DNA of 64,000 bases from RPQJ01 sp963732415 (GCA_963732415.1 CAVSZK010000012.1:255917-319916), one strand, 5' to 3'. Shown: positions 43,116 to 52,663, counted from the stretch's first letter. Notes: a model not told the origin generated them from the letters alone. Numbers and translations are program-made.

Positions 43116-45203
43116 ATGCAATCCGCGACAGTCCTGCTGATCAGCGCCTGCAAGGAAGACCAAGCCCGATTGTCCGTCGTGCTTGCCGGCATCCGTGGCG
43201 AGCCATTCCGACTGGAGGTCGCCGAGAGCCTCGCCGACGGCCTTTCACGAGTGAAGCAGGGTCGCGTCGACGCCATCGTGCTTGACGTCACGCTGCCCGA
43301 CAGCACCGGGCTCACGACCTTCCTGCGCATCCAGCCGAAGGCGCCTCACGTGCCGATCGTGGTCGCGGTGGACGCGACGAACGAGGACGTCGGCCGCGAG
43401 GCAGTCGAGCGCGGTGCACTCGACTATGTCGTGACCGACGAACTGACCTCGCAGATGCTGGACAAGGTGCTGCGCTACGCGACCGAGCGCACGCACACGC
43501 TCAAGGCACTGAAGGCCTCCGAGCAGCGCTACCGGGAGCTCTTCCAGAATGTCACGGCCGGCGTGTTCCAGACCACGCCGGACGGCAAGTTCATGGCGGC
43601 GAACCCGGCGCTGGTGCGGATGCTCGGTTACGACTCGGAGGACGAACTGCTGGCGGTCGACGTCGCGGTGGACGTCTACATGGATCCAGGGCACCGGGAC
43701 GCATGGGTGCGCAACATGGCCGAGCACGGCGAGGTGAGAAACGCCGAGCTGGTGCTGAAACGCCGTGGCGGCAGCAAGATCGTCGTGCTGGAGAATTCGC
43801 GCGTGGTCCGCGACGCCGAGGGTCGCGCACTCTTCTACGAGGGAACACTCACCGACATCACCGCCTCGCACGAGTTGTCCCAGCAGCTTTCCTACGACGC
43901 GAGCCACGACCCGCTCACCGGGCTCGCCAACCGTCGCGAGTTCGAGCTGTGCCTGCAGCGGGCGCTGGAACTTGTCCAGGCCACCGGGACCACGCACGCA
44001 GTCTGCTTCATGGACCTCGATCGCTTCAAGGCCGTGAACGATTCATGCGGGCACGTGGCCGGCGATGAGTTGCTGCGCCAGCTGGGGCAGGTGCTCGAAC
44101 AGAACGTGCGTGCCGCCGACGTCGTCGCGCGCTTCGGCGGCGACGAGTTCGCCGTGCTGCTGCACAACTGCGACAGCAAGGATGCGATTCAGGTAGCCGG
44201 TAACCTGCTGAAGGCGGTGGATGCCTACCAGTTCGTGTGGGGCTCCAAGGCATACACACTCGGCATCAGCATCGGCGTGGTGATCGTCAACCCGCACATG
44301 CGGCGCCTGGCGCAGGTGATGAACGCGGCGGACACCGCCTGCTACGCTGCCAAGGATGCCGGGCGCAACCGTGTCCACGTCTACAAGGAGGACGATGCGC
44401 TGGTCGAGCGGCACCACGGCGAGATGGAATGGGTGGTGCGCGCCAAGCGCGCGCTCGCCGAGGGCCGGTTGTTCCTCGAGGCCCAGCCGATCATGCCGCT
44501 GGCCACCGGCACGGCCCAACTGCCTCACTATGAACTGCTGGTGCGCATGCGGGACGAGAACGGCAGACCGGTGCCGCCCGGAGCGTTCCTGCCTGCCGTC
44601 GAGCGATACAACCTGGCCGTGCGCTACGACCGCTGGGTCATAGGTACCGCACTGGACTGGATGAGCGCGAATCCACATGCGCTCGCAGGTGTGTCGCGCT
44701 TCTTCATCAACCTGTCCCGGGACTCGGTGATCGATCCGGACACCGTGGCCTACGTGCGGCAGGCCGCCGCGAGTGCCGGCGTGGACCCGCGCAGGATCGG
44801 GTTCGAGCTCTCGGAGAGCGTCGCCATCGCGAACCTGTCCCGCGCCAACCAGCTCATCAACGACCTGCGACGCGTCGGTTGCGCGACCAGCCTGGACGAT
44901 TTCGGCAGCGGCGTGTCGTCGTTCGCGTATCTCAAGGCGCTCGCTGTCGAATACATCAAGATCGACGGCATGTTCGTGGGCAATATTTCCCAGGACCAGG
45001 TCGACTACGCGATGGTCCGATCGATCAAGGACATCGGGCACGTCATGGGCAAGAAGATCGTTGCCGAATCGGTCGAGACTCCGGCGGTGCTGGAGAAACT
45101 GCGCGAAATCGGGGTCGACTACGCGCAGGGATTCGAGGTCGGCATGCCCAGGCCAATGCAGGAGATCGGGGCCATTGCCGTCGCCGACCTGCTGGCCGGC
45201 TGA
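43116..45203 (+). CDS. REC-PAS-GGDEF-EAL cyclic-di-GMP protein
   Basis: A 695-residue cytoplasmic protein. Receiver domain (1-125; phosphoacceptor in AIVLDVTLPDS), PAS (about 140-258), diguanylate cyclase (about 268-430) with intact GGDEF at 341-345, and phosphodiesterase (about 440-690). The EAL motif reads ELL (Glu473), but other catalytic segments are present: INLSRDS, FELSES, SLDDFGSG, YIKIDG, AESVET and QGFEVGMP, so activity of both halves is possible. No matching kinase is adjacent. ATG 43116 begins the receiver fold. Confidence 0.9.
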   Translation: MQSATVLLISACKEDQARLSVVLAGIRGEPFRLEVAESLADGLSRVKQGRVDAIVLDVTLPDSTGLTTFLRIQPKAPHVPIVVAVDATNEDVGREAVERGALDYVVTDELTSQMLDKVLRYATERTHTLKALKASEQRYRELFQNVTAGVFQTTPDGKFMAANPALVRMLGYDSEDELLAVDVAVDVYMDPGHRDAWVRNMAEHGEVRNAELVLKRRGGSKIVVLENSRVVRDAEGRALFYEGTLTDITASHELSQQLSYDASHDPLTGLANRREFELCLQRALELVQATGTTHAVCFMDLDRFKAVNDSCGHVAGDELLRQLGQVLEQNVRAADVVARFGGDEFAVLLHNCDSKDAIQVAGNLLKAVDAYQFVWGSKAYTLGISIGVVIVNPHMRRLAQVMNAADTACYAAKDAGRNRVHVYKEDDALVERHHGEMEWVVRAKRALAEGRLFLEAQPIMPLATGTAQLPHYELLVRMRDENGRPVPPGAFLPAVERYNLAVRYDRWVIGTALDWMSANPHALAGVSRFFINLSRDSVIDPDTVAYVRQAAASAGVDPRRIGFELSESVAIANLSRANQLINDLRRVGCATSLDDFGSGVSSFAYLKALAVEYIKIDGMFVGNISQDQVDYAMVRSIKDIGHVMGKKIVAESVETPAVLEKLREIGVDYAQGFEVGMPRPMQEIGAIAVADLLAG

Positions 45204-45220
45204 TATCCGCCGTCGGGCAC

Positions 45221-45249
45221 TTGGCATAAATTAAACGATCGATTAATAT
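45221..45249 (+). promoter_or_regulatory. promoter and operator of the tetR-efflux operon
   Basis: TTGGCA (45221-45226) and TAATAT (45244-45249) are separated by exactly 17 bases. An imperfect palindrome ATTAA-n-CGATCG-n-TTAAT covers 45230-45247, between the two boxes, as expected for TetR autorepression. Transcription should start about 45255-45256, at the A of the tetR ATG. Confidence 0.72.
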
Positions 45250-45255
45250 GGCGCC

Positions 45256-45966
45256 ATGAGCGCCTCCCGGACCACGAGCCAGCATGCGGACCGTACGCGG
45301 CCGCGGCAGCAGGGCCGCCGGCCCGGGCGGCCACGTGGCCGTCCGCCTGGCGGCGACGCGGCGGTGCGAGACGCGCTGCTCGCGACTGCCCGCGGGCTGT
45401 TCCTGAGCCGCGGATTCGCCTCGGTCACGATCCGGCAGATCGCTGCCGCCGCAGGCAGCTCGCCCGCCACGATCCACTACCATTTCGGCGACAAGCTCGG
45501 CCTGTACCGCGCCATGCTGCAGGCGGCGATCGCGCCCGTCGTCGAGGCCCTGCAAGGCGTTGGCGAGACGACGCACGCGACCGAGGTCCGCCTGGTGGAC
45601 GTGATCGGTATCTACAGCCGAATGCTCGCGCAGAATCCCTGGGTGCCCGCGCTGATCGTCCAGGAAGTGCTGAGCGAAGGCGGGCCATTCCGCGAGCAGT
45701 TCATCGAGCAGTTCGCGGGCCAGCTCGCGCCGCTGCTGGTCGCTGCAGTGAAGCGTGAGCAGGCCGCCGGCACCGTAAGGAGTGACGTCGAGCCACGGCT
45801 TGCCGCGCTCTCCGCGATCAGCCTGACCGTATTCCCGTTCCTGGCGTTGCCGGTGGCGGGCCGCGTGCTCGGCCTGTCGGTCGAGGAAGAAGCAGTCAGG
45901 CGGCTCGCCGCGCACACGACGCGCGTCCTGATGGAGGGCATCGGTGCCCCCGGGGGATCCTCATGA
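45256..45966 (+). CDS. TetR-family repressor of the efflux operon
   Basis: A 236-residue regulator, CecR/YbiH-like. A basic, proline-rich arm of about 35 residues precedes the helix-turn-helix (ASVTIRQIAAAAGSSPATIHYHFGDKLGLYRAML, about 55-88). The ligand domain follows, with no obvious ligand. It heads a four-gene operon; its stop overlaps the adaptor gene in ATGA. The promoter contains a palindrome between -35 and -10, and the message may begin at or next to the start codon. Confidence 0.88.
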   Translation: MSASRTTSQHADRTRPRQQGRRPGRPRGRPPGGDAAVRDALLATARGLFLSRGFASVTIRQIAAAAGSSPATIHYHFGDKLGLYRAMLQAAIAPVVEALQGVGETTHATEVRLVDVIGIYSRMLAQNPWVPALIVQEVLSEGGPFREQFIEQFAGQLAPLLVAAVKREQAAGTVRSDVEPRLAALSAISLTVFPFLALPVAGRVLGLSVEEEAVRRLAAHTTRVLMEGIGAPGGSS

Positions 45967-46925
45967 CCAGGCACGTCCTGTTTGCGGTGTTGCTGGCCGC
46001 GCTGGCGGCAGGTTGTTCAAACGGCGGTGCGCCGCAGGAAGTCCACGGCACTCTGGAGCGTGACAGGCTCGAGATCGTCGCGGAATCCAACGAGCGCATC
46101 GTCGAGGTCGCCGTGCAGGAGGGCGAGCGCGTGGCGTCCGGTGCCGTGCTGCTGCGCCAGGAGGCGGGAACCATGCAGCCACGCCTGGACCAGGCGCGGG
46201 CGACGCTCGACGAGTCCGAGCGCCGCCTGGCGGAGCTGCGCGATGGCGCGAGGCAGCGGGAGATCGACGAAGCGCGTGCCGCACTGGCGGGCGCCGAGAG
46301 CAGCCTCGAGACGGAGACGCGTGAGTACGATCGCGTCCGTTCGCTGGTCGAAAGCAGGCTGCTCAGCGAATCGAGCCTCGACCAGGCGCGGGCGAGACGC
46401 GACACGGCGCGCTCGTCCCGCGACCAGGCCCGGGCGCGGCTCCAGTTGCTGCTCGAGGGCACGCGTACCGAACAGGTGCAGCAGGCCGAGGCCGCGGTCG
46501 CGCGCAGCCGCGCCGCGCTGGCGGAACTTGAAACCTCGGCTTCACGCTACCTGGTGCACGCGCCGCGAGCCGCGCTGGTCGAGGCGCTGCCGTACAAGCT
46601 TGGCGAACGCCCGCCCGCAGGAGGCGTGGTTGCGGTGCTGCTGGCCGACGGCGTGCCCTATGCACGCGTCTACGTGCCGGAACCACTGCGGGCCGCATAC
46701 CGGCCCGGCGCGAAAGTGAGCCTGCGAGTGGACGGAGTCGAGGCACCGCTCGAGGGAAGGGTGCGCTTCGTGTCGGCGCAGGCAAGCTTTACGCCGTATT
46801 ACTCGATGACCCAGAGGGACCGGACGCGGCTCAGTTACCTGGCCGAGATCACCGTTGCCGATCCGCGCGCCGCGGACCTGCCGGCGGGTGTGCCGGTGCA
46901 GGTCACGCTGGCTGACGCATCCTGA
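45963..46925 (+). CDS. HlyD-family periplasmic adaptor lipoprotein
   Basis: A 320-residue protein with lipobox LAAGC (Cys18) after a short signal. Biotinyl-lipoyl half-motifs (IVEVAVQEGERVASGAVLL) flank a coiled coil from about 68 to 180 rich in Glu, Arg and Ala, then a beta-barrel domain. It links the inner-membrane ABC pump to an outer-membrane channel, like YbhG. No TolC gene is in the window. Confidence 0.87.
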   Translation: MTRHVLFAVLLAALAAGCSNGGAPQEVHGTLERDRLEIVAESNERIVEVAVQEGERVASGAVLLRQEAGTMQPRLDQARATLDESERRLAELRDGARQREIDEARAALAGAESSLETETREYDRVRSLVESRLLSESSLDQARARRDTARSSRDQARARLQLLLEGTRTEQVQQAEAAVARSRAALAELETSASRYLVHAPRAALVEALPYKLGERPPAGGVVAVLLADGVPYARVYVPEPLRAAYRPGAKVSLRVDGVEAPLEGRVRFVSAQASFTPYYSMTQRDRTRLSYLAEITVADPRAADLPAGVPVQVTLADAS

Positions 46926-46970
46926 GTGCGGGCGCGTCAGCCAACCGTACCCCGCGAAGAGCGACCAGCA

Positions 46971-47912
46971 ATGAGCGAAGACATGGCCATCGTCGCGCGC
47001 GGACTCACCAGGTGCTTCGGCAAGCTGGTGGCGGTGGACGGTGTTGACCTGGCGATTCCGCGGGCGCGGATATTCGGCTTCCTGGGGCCAAACGGTTCGG
47101 GCAAGTCCACGACCATCCGCATGCTCTGCGGCCTGCTCGAGCCCAGTGCGGGAACGGTCGAAGTTCTCGGCTACAGCATGCCGAAGGACGCCGAGAAGCT
47201 GCGCAGCAAGCTTGGCTACATGACGCAGCGATTCTCGCTGTGGGACGACCTCACGGTGCTCGAGAACCTGCAGTTCATGGGGCGTGTGTTCGGCCTGCCG
47301 GGACCGGAGCGACGTCGCCGTATCAACGCGCGGGCGGAGGAGTACTCGCTGGTCCCGCTGCTCGACCAGCGCGTCGGCACGATGAGCGGTGGCCAGCGCC
47401 AGCGGCTGGCGCTCGCGGCAGCAACCCTGCACGAGCCTGAGCTGCTGCTGCTCGATGAGCCGACCAGCGCGGTCGATCCGCAGAGCCGTCGCGACTTCTG
47501 GGAAAGCCTGTTCGCGCTGGTGAATCGCGGCATCACGATCCTCGTGTCTACGCACTACATGGACGAAGCCGAGCGCTGCCACCGGCTGGCGATTCTCGCC
47601 GAGGGGCGCCTCGTCTCGGAAGGCGTGCCGCAGGACCTGATGCGTGACATACCAGCCGCGGTGATCGAAGTCGAAGCCACGGACACCGTGGCGGCGCGTG
47701 GTGCGATCGCTGGCGACGATGCGGTGAAGAGTGTCGCGCAACTCGGCCTGAGGTTGCACGTGCTGCTCGACCCGACGGTGCAGGCGCCCGCTGACCGGGT
47801 GCGCGACCGGTTGCGCGCGGCCGGTGTCGAGGCGAGCGTCGAGGCGGTAGGTGCGAGCCTCGAGGACGTGTTCGTCGCGGCGACCGGTTTCCGCAACGGT
47901 CCCGGGCACTAG
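46971..47912 (+). CDS. ABC exporter ATP-binding protein, YbhF-like
   Basis: A 313-residue ATPase. Walker A GPNGSGKST at 39-47, signature MSGGQRQRLALA, Walker B LLLLDEPTSAVD and H-loop STHYMDEAE. The last 90 residues match the DrrA-type C-terminal region. It carries a single ATPase domain, whereas E. coli YbhF carries two. The ribosome site before ATG 46971 is weak. Confidence 0.88.
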   Translation: MSEDMAIVARGLTRCFGKLVAVDGVDLAIPRARIFGFLGPNGSGKSTTIRMLCGLLEPSAGTVEVLGYSMPKDAEKLRSKLGYMTQRFSLWDDLTVLENLQFMGRVFGLPGPERRRRINARAEEYSLVPLLDQRVGTMSGGQRQRLALAAATLHEPELLLLDEPTSAVDPQSRRDFWESLFALVNRGITILVSTHYMDEAERCHRLAILAEGRLVSEGVPQDLMRDIPAAVIEVEATDTVAARGAIAGDDAVKSVAQLGLRLHVLLDPTVQAPADRVRDRLRAAGVEASVEAVGASLEDVFVAATGFRNGPGH

Positions 47913-47931
47913 CGGCGCGGCGCAGACGATC

Positions 47932-49023
47932 ATGCTCGGACGCATATTCGCGGTGATGCAGAAAGAAGTGAGGCAGCTCGCGCGCGACCGCATCACCTTC
48001 GCGATGATAGTCGGCATACCCCTGATGCAGATCCTGCTGTTCGGTTACGCGATCAACTTCGACGTGCGCGGGCTGCGGGCCGCCGTCTTCGACGAGGCCG
48101 GCACCAGCTACTCGCGTGCGCTCATCGGCGACCTGCAGGCGACCGGCGTGATCGTGCTCGAGCCGCCGAGCCCCAGCGTCGCGGACCTGCGCCGCCGCAT
48201 CGACGCCGGGCAGTTGAGCGTCGGCATCGTGATCCCTGCGGATTTCGAGCGGCGCCGCCTCGATCCGGATCGTCCCGCGGTGCAGCTGCTGGTGGACGGC
48301 AGCGAACCGATGGTCGACGGAATCGCCCGCTCGCTCGCCTCGACCCCGATGCCGGGCCGGTCGGGGCTGCTGAGGCCGTCCGGCCGGTTCTTCGAGGTGA
48401 ACACGGAGTTCAATCCCGAGCGACGCACCGCAGTGCAGGTGGTGCCGGCCTTGATCGGCGTGATCCTGAACATGACGATGGTGATCTTCACCGCTGCGGC
48501 GATCGTGCGCGAGCGGGAGCGGGGCAATCTGGAGCTGCTGATCACGACGCCGATCAGCTCGGGTGAGCTGATGACCGGGAAGCTGTTGCCGTACGTGTTC
48601 ATCGGCCTGCTGCAGGCCACACTGGTGCTGGTGGTCGGCATGTGGATCTTCGACGTGCCGCTGAACGGCAGCCTGGCGCAGTTCTACCTGGCCGCGGCGC
48701 TGTTCATCGCGTCAACGCTGACGCTGGGGCTCCTGATCTCGACCATCGCCACCACGCAGTTGCAGGCATTCCAGATGGCATTCATGACCATGCTGCCGTC
48801 GATCCTGATGTCGGGATTCGTGTTTCCGTTCGACGGCATGCCGAAACCTGCGCAGTGGTTCGCGCAGCTGCTGCCGCTGACGCACTTCGTGGACATGGTC
48901 CGCGGTGTAGTCCTGCGAGGTGCGCCGCTGGTGGATCTCAAGATTCAGGTGGCGAAGCTGCTGGCGTTCTTTGTGGTGACGCTGCTGATCGCCACGCGAC
49001 GGTTCCACAAGAGCCTCGACTGA
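47932..49023 (+). CDS. ABC-2 exporter permease, YbhS/YbhR-like
   Basis: A 363-residue permease: one N-terminal membrane segment (ITFAMIVGIPLMQILLFGYAINF), a periplasmic domain of about 140 residues, then five segments, with ERERGNLELLITTPI as the ABC-2 cytoplasmic motif. YbhFSR systems have two such permeases; only one is here, so it probably works as a homodimer. The stop TGA abuts the convergent phaC stop with no base between. Confidence 0.87.
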   Translation: MLGRIFAVMQKEVRQLARDRITFAMIVGIPLMQILLFGYAINFDVRGLRAAVFDEAGTSYSRALIGDLQATGVIVLEPPSPSVADLRRRIDAGQLSVGIVIPADFERRRLDPDRPAVQLLVDGSEPMVDGIARSLASTPMPGRSGLLRPSGRFFEVNTEFNPERRTAVQVVPALIGVILNMTMVIFTAAAIVRERERGNLELLITTPISSGELMTGKLLPYVFIGLLQATLVLVVGMWIFDVPLNGSLAQFYLAAALFIASTLTLGLLISTIATTQLQAFQMAFMTMLPSILMSGFVFPFDGMPKPAQWFAQLLPLTHFVDMVRGVVLRGAPLVDLKIQVAKLLAFFVVTLLIATRRFHKSLD

Positions 49024-50778
49024 TCACCTCTGCTTCACGTAGGCCCCGGGCGCGTCGCAGACTGGTTTCAGGCCTTTCTTCGCTGCACCCATCGTCGGCG
49101 GGGCTACCTTGCGCGGGCTCGAGCGTTCCTCGAGCCACTTTGCCCACGTTGGCCACCACGAGCCGGGCGCAGGCGCGACCTTCTCCAGGTACTTGTCCGG
49201 CGTGAGCAGGCGTCCACCAGCCTTCGTCTGCAGCACGCGGTGGCGTCGCCTGGGATGCTCGGGCCCGCTGATGATGCCGGCGTTGTGGCCGCCGCTGGTG
49301 AGGCAGAAAGTGTAGTCCGTAGAGCGCACCAGGCGGCCGACCTTGTACACAGAACGCCAGGGCGCAACGTGGTCGGTCTCGGTGCCGACCACGAACATCG
49401 GCACCGTGACGTCGGTGAGGTTCAGTTGTTCACCCATCGCGACGTAGCGGCCTTCGGCCAGGTCGTTATTGAGATACAGCTGGTGCAGGTAGTCCGTGTG
49501 CATGCGATAGGCCATGCGGGTGCCGTCGGCGTTCCAGGCCATCAGGTCGTTCAGGCCGATGCGCTCGCCCCGCAGGTAGGTGCCTATCGTCGGAGCCCAG
49601 AGCAGGTCGTAGGTGCGCAGCATCTGGAACGCACCGCCCATCTGGCGGCTTTCGAGCACGCCCGCCTTCCACATCATGGCCTCGAGCATTGCAAGTTGCG
49701 CCGGACTGATGAAGATCGATATCTCGCCCGGTTCGCTGAAGTCCGTCTGGCCTGCGAAAATTGTTGCGCTTGCGAGGCGCTTGTCGTCACGTGCTGCCAG
49801 CAGCGCCGCGGCGATCGCGAGCAGCGTCCCGCCGATGCAGTACCCGACCGCGTGAACCTTGCGCTTCGGAACTATGGTGGTCACCGCGTCGAGCGCCGCG
49901 AGCACCCCGTGCTCGAGGTAGTCGTCCATGGTGACGTCGCGGTCCTCGGCGGTCGGGTTCTTCCATGAAATCATGAACACCGTGTGGCCGAGCCCGGTCA
50001 GGTAGTTCACCAGCGAATTCTTCGGCGACAGGTCGAGGATGTAGTACTTCATGATCCACGCCGGGACGATCAGCAGCGGCTCGGCGCGGACGGTCTTCGT
50101 CTGTGGTGAGTACTGGATCAGCTCCATCAGCCTGGTGCGGAGGACAACCTTGCCTTTCGTCGCGGCGACCTGCTCGCCAACCTGGTACTGCTCCGCGCCG
50201 ACCGGGCCCTTGCCCCGGTAGGTGCGGACCACGTCCTCCCCGAGGTGCTTCAGGCCCCTCAGCAGGTTGCGGCCCCGCTCCTCTTTTGTCTTTTCGATGA
50301 GCTGGGGGTTGGTCGGCAGGTAGTTATCCGGCGCGACCAGTTCGAGGCCCTCCCTCACCGCGAATCCGACGATGTTCTCGGCGGCAGGATCCGCGCCCGG
50401 GAGATTCCGCACGGACTCGCGAGCCCAGTCGGACGCGCTCAGGAAGGCCTGCGCCATGACATTGAACGGAAATTTCGCCCAGGCGGGGTCGGCGTACCGG
50501 TTCTTGTAGGGTGTTCCGTCGGCCTCGGGCGCCTGGTTGCCGTTCTTCAGTGCGGAGCCCGCGAACTGCGCGAGAGCCAGCGATTTCTGCAGCGCGGAAC
50601 GGGCAAGCTCTGCCTGCCGACCGGGCGTCACCGCGAGCCGGGTGAGCACGTTGATCCAGGCACCGCCGAAGGCCTGCGGTGAGAGTCCGCCGGTCCACCG
50701 CGCAAGTGCCGCAAGCAGCACCCGGGAGGCGTCGTCGGTTTCGAGGGAGGTTCCGGTTTTTCCAGGCTGCTTTTTCAT
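49024..50778 (-). CDS. phaC: class I poly(3-hydroxyalkanoate) synthase
   Basis: A 584-residue cytoplasmic enzyme that polymerises hydroxyacyl-CoA onto PHA granules. Catalytic Cys314 is in the lipase-like GYCIGG; the Asp is in GTETDHVAPW and the His in SGGHNAGI. Length and these positions match class I synthases such as Cupriavidus PhaC1 (589 residues, Cys319). The N-terminal region includes FPFNVMAQAFLS. No phaA, phaB or phasin gene is adjacent. The downstream glnK hints at a carbon-nitrogen balance link, but only by position. Confidence 0.93.
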   Translation of the reverse strand: MKKQPGKTGTSLETDDASRVLLAALARWTGGLSPQAFGGAWINVLTRLAVTPGRQAELARSALQKSLALAQFAGSALKNGNQAPEADGTPYKNRYADPAWAKFPFNVMAQAFLSASDWARESVRNLPGADPAAENIVGFAVREGLELVAPDNYLPTNPQLIEKTKEERGRNLLRGLKHLGEDVVRTYRGKGPVGAEQYQVGEQVAATKGKVVLRTRLMELIQYSPQTKTVRAEPLLIVPAWIMKYYILDLSPKNSLVNYLTGLGHTVFMISWKNPTAEDRDVTMDDYLEHGVLAALDAVTTIVPKRKVHAVGYCIGGTLLAIAAALLAARDDKRLASATIFAGQTDFSEPGEISIFISPAQLAMLEAMMWKAGVLESRQMGGAFQMLRTYDLLWAPTIGTYLRGERIGLNDLMAWNADGTRMAYRMHTDYLHQLYLNNDLAEGRYVAMGEQLNLTDVTVPMFVVGTETDHVAPWRSVYKVGRLVRSTDYTFCLTSGGHNAGIISGPEHPRRRHRVLQTKAGGRLLTPDKYLEKVAPAPGSWWPTWAKWLEERSSPRKVAPPTMGAAKKGLKPVCDAPGAYVKQR

Positions 50779-50788
50779 TTCACTCGCC

Positions 50789-52000
50789 TCAGATGCTCTT
50801 CAGGTCGCAGGTGATGTCGGCCAGCTTCGCCGCATCGGGATGCTTGTGCTCGGCAATCCATCGCTTGCCGGTCATGAAGTCGCGCGGGCTGTTCACCGCG
50901 TCCACGGCCAGCAACTCGCCCTGCGCAAGATAGTAGACCGCAAAACTGCCGGACCGCGGATCGCCGCGCATCACCGCGGTGTCATGACCCTGCGACAGCC
51001 CGGCGATCTGCAGCTTTACATCGTACTGGTCGGACCAGAACCATGGCACGTGCTCGTGCCGCGCCTGGCCGCCGCACATGTTCGTCGCCGCGACGCGGCC
51101 CTGCTCTACCGCGTTGTCCACCGACTCGAGCCGTACGCGCCGGCCGTACCTGATGCTGGGGTGGTTGGTGCAGTCCCCTGCCGCCCAGACGTTCGGGTCC
51201 GAGGTCTGGCAGCGCTCATCCACCCACACGCCGTTGTCGCAATTGATGCCGGCGGACGCCGCGAGGATCACGTCCGGCAGGATGCCGACGCCCACGATCA
51301 CGATGTCGGCCGGGAAAGTCCGCCCACCGCAGACTACAGCGCTCACGCGGCCATCGCCTTCGAAAGCGGTCACCGAGGTGCTGCAGTGAATGCGCACACC
51401 CTCGCGTTCGTGCCTCTGTACGTAGAAATCCGACAGCTGCGGCGCAACGACCCGGTTCAGGGGCCGGTCGGCCATTTCCAGCACGGTGACGTCGAGACCC
51501 AGGTGGCGCGCGCTGGCGGCGGCTTCCAGGCCGACATAGCCGGCGCCGACCACCACCAGCCGCGTGGCGTCCCGCAGGTCGGAACGGATTGCCTCGACGT
51601 CCGCGATGGTGCGCAGGTAGTGGATGCCGCCAAGGTCGTGCCCGGGCGTTTCAAGCAGGCGCGGCCGGCTGCCGACGCTGAGCAGCAGCTTGTCGTAGGT
51701 GAGTTCGTCGCCGTCCTCGAGCCGCAGTCGGCGTGCCCCGCAGTCGATTGCGGTGACCCTGAAGCCCAGGCGCGTTTCGACCCGCGCCTGCTCGTAGAAC
51801 TGGGGGCTGCGCAGCAGCAGGCGATCCCGCTCGAGTTCCCCGGACAGGAATTTCTTGGACAAGGGCGGCCTGTTGTAGGGCAGGTGGGGTTCGTCGCCCA
51901 CCAGCACGATCGCGCCCTGGTGCCCCTGGCGGCGCAGCGTGTCGATCGCCTGCACAGAGGCGTGGCTCGCACCCACGATGACGAACGCCTGCTGGGTCAC
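50789..52000 (-). CDS. FAD-dependent ferredoxin/rubredoxin reductase
   Basis: A 403-residue flavoprotein of the BphA4/AlkT type. FAD site FVIVGASHASVQAI (with Ser-His replacing part of the usual GxGxxG), NLP-like HLPYNRPPLSKKFL, NAD site VVVGAGYVGLEAA, and the second FAD motif VWAAGDC. It passes electrons from NADH to a ferredoxin or rubredoxin, often for an oxygenase; none is adjacent, but a [2Fe-2S] protein lies at 52664. GTG 52000 is chosen; the open frame upstream has no family sequence. Confidence 0.85.
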   Translation of the reverse strand: MTQQAFVIVGASHASVQAIDTLRRQGHQGAIVLVGDEPHLPYNRPPLSKKFLSGELERDRLLLRSPQFYEQARVETRLGFRVTAIDCGARRLRLEDGDELTYDKLLLSVGSRPRLLETPGHDLGGIHYLRTIADVEAIRSDLRDATRLVVVGAGYVGLEAAASARHLGLDVTVLEMADRPLNRVVAPQLSDFYVQRHEREGVRIHCSTSVTAFEGDGRVSAVVCGGRTFPADIVIVGVGILPDVILAASAGINCDNGVWVDERCQTSDPNVWAAGDCTNHPSIRYGRRVRLESVDNAVEQGRVAATNMCGGQARHEHVPWFWSDQYDVKLQIAGLSQGHDTAVMRGDPRSGSFAVYYLAQGELLAVDAVNSPRDFMTGKRWIAEHKHPDAAKLADITCDLKSI

Positions 52001-52248
52001 TAATGCGCCCCGGATCCTTGGCCGCGCCCGCGCTGGGGCGCCACGGTGTCCCTTATATACGGAGCCTCCGCCGAGGAACAGGCCGCGGGCGGGACTGCCT
52101 GACCGACGGAACAGGGTGCGCTGCAGCCTGCCCATGGCTATGCTTGCAGGGTCGCCGCGCACCACGGTCGAGCAGGACGGGATCCCGGGCGCCTCACGCT
52201 GGTGCGGGCGGGCGCCTCCAGCGCCGGATTCGCCCGGTTCGCGGGCGC

Positions 52249-52262
52249 GGCACGGTTTCTGC
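52249..52262 (+). promoter_or_regulatory. candidate sigma-54 promoter of glnK
   Basis: GGCACGGTTTCTGC has the invariant GG and GC ten bases apart and CACG after the GG, close to the TGGCACG-N4-TTGC consensus (first T and one T of TTGC are C). Expected start near 52274, about 47 bases before glnK. The rest of the 320-base gap 52001-52320 shows no gene; an enhancer site for NtrC was not identified. Confidence 0.6.
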
Positions 52263-52320
52263 ATATTGGCTGGAGCGATGTCCGCCGGACAATGACGAAT
52301 AGTTCAGGAGCCAGAGCCCT

Positions 52321-52659
52321 ATGAAGCTGATCAGCGCAATTATCAAACCCTTCAAGCTGGATGACGTGCGTGCCGCATTGTCGGAACTCGGCGTGTCCGG
52401 CATGACGGTAACGGAGGTCAAGGGCTTCGGGCGGCAACGCGGCCACACCGAGCTTTACCGCGGCGCCGAGTACGTCGTCGACTTCGTACCGAAGACCCGC
52501 ATCGAGGTCGCGGTCCGCGATTCGCTGGTGGACCAGGTCATCGAGGCGGTCGTCGCGGCCGCGCGCACCGGCAAGGTGGGCGACGGCAAGATCTTCGTCT
52601 CCGACCTCGAGCGGGCGGTTCGCATCCGTACTGGCGAAGCGGACGACCAGGCACTCTGA
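52321..52659 (+). CDS. glnK: P-II nitrogen regulatory protein GlnK
   Basis: A 112-residue trimeric signal protein reporting nitrogen, energy and 2-oxoglutarate state. It reads MKLISAIIKPFKLDDV, GFGRQRGHTELYRGAEY with uridylylation Tyr51, and GKVGDGKIFV, nearly all residues being P-II consensus. It resembles GlnK more than GlnB, and the sigma-54-type promoter agrees, but no amtB gene follows, which is unusual. AGGAG precedes the ATG by ten bases. Confidence 0.93.
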   Translation: MKLISAIIKPFKLDDVRAALSELGVSGMTVTEVKGFGRQRGHTELYRGAEYVVDFVPKTRIEVAVRDSLVDQVIEAVVAAARTGKVGDGKIFVSDLERAVRIRTGEADDQAL

Positions 52660-52663
52660 CGGC

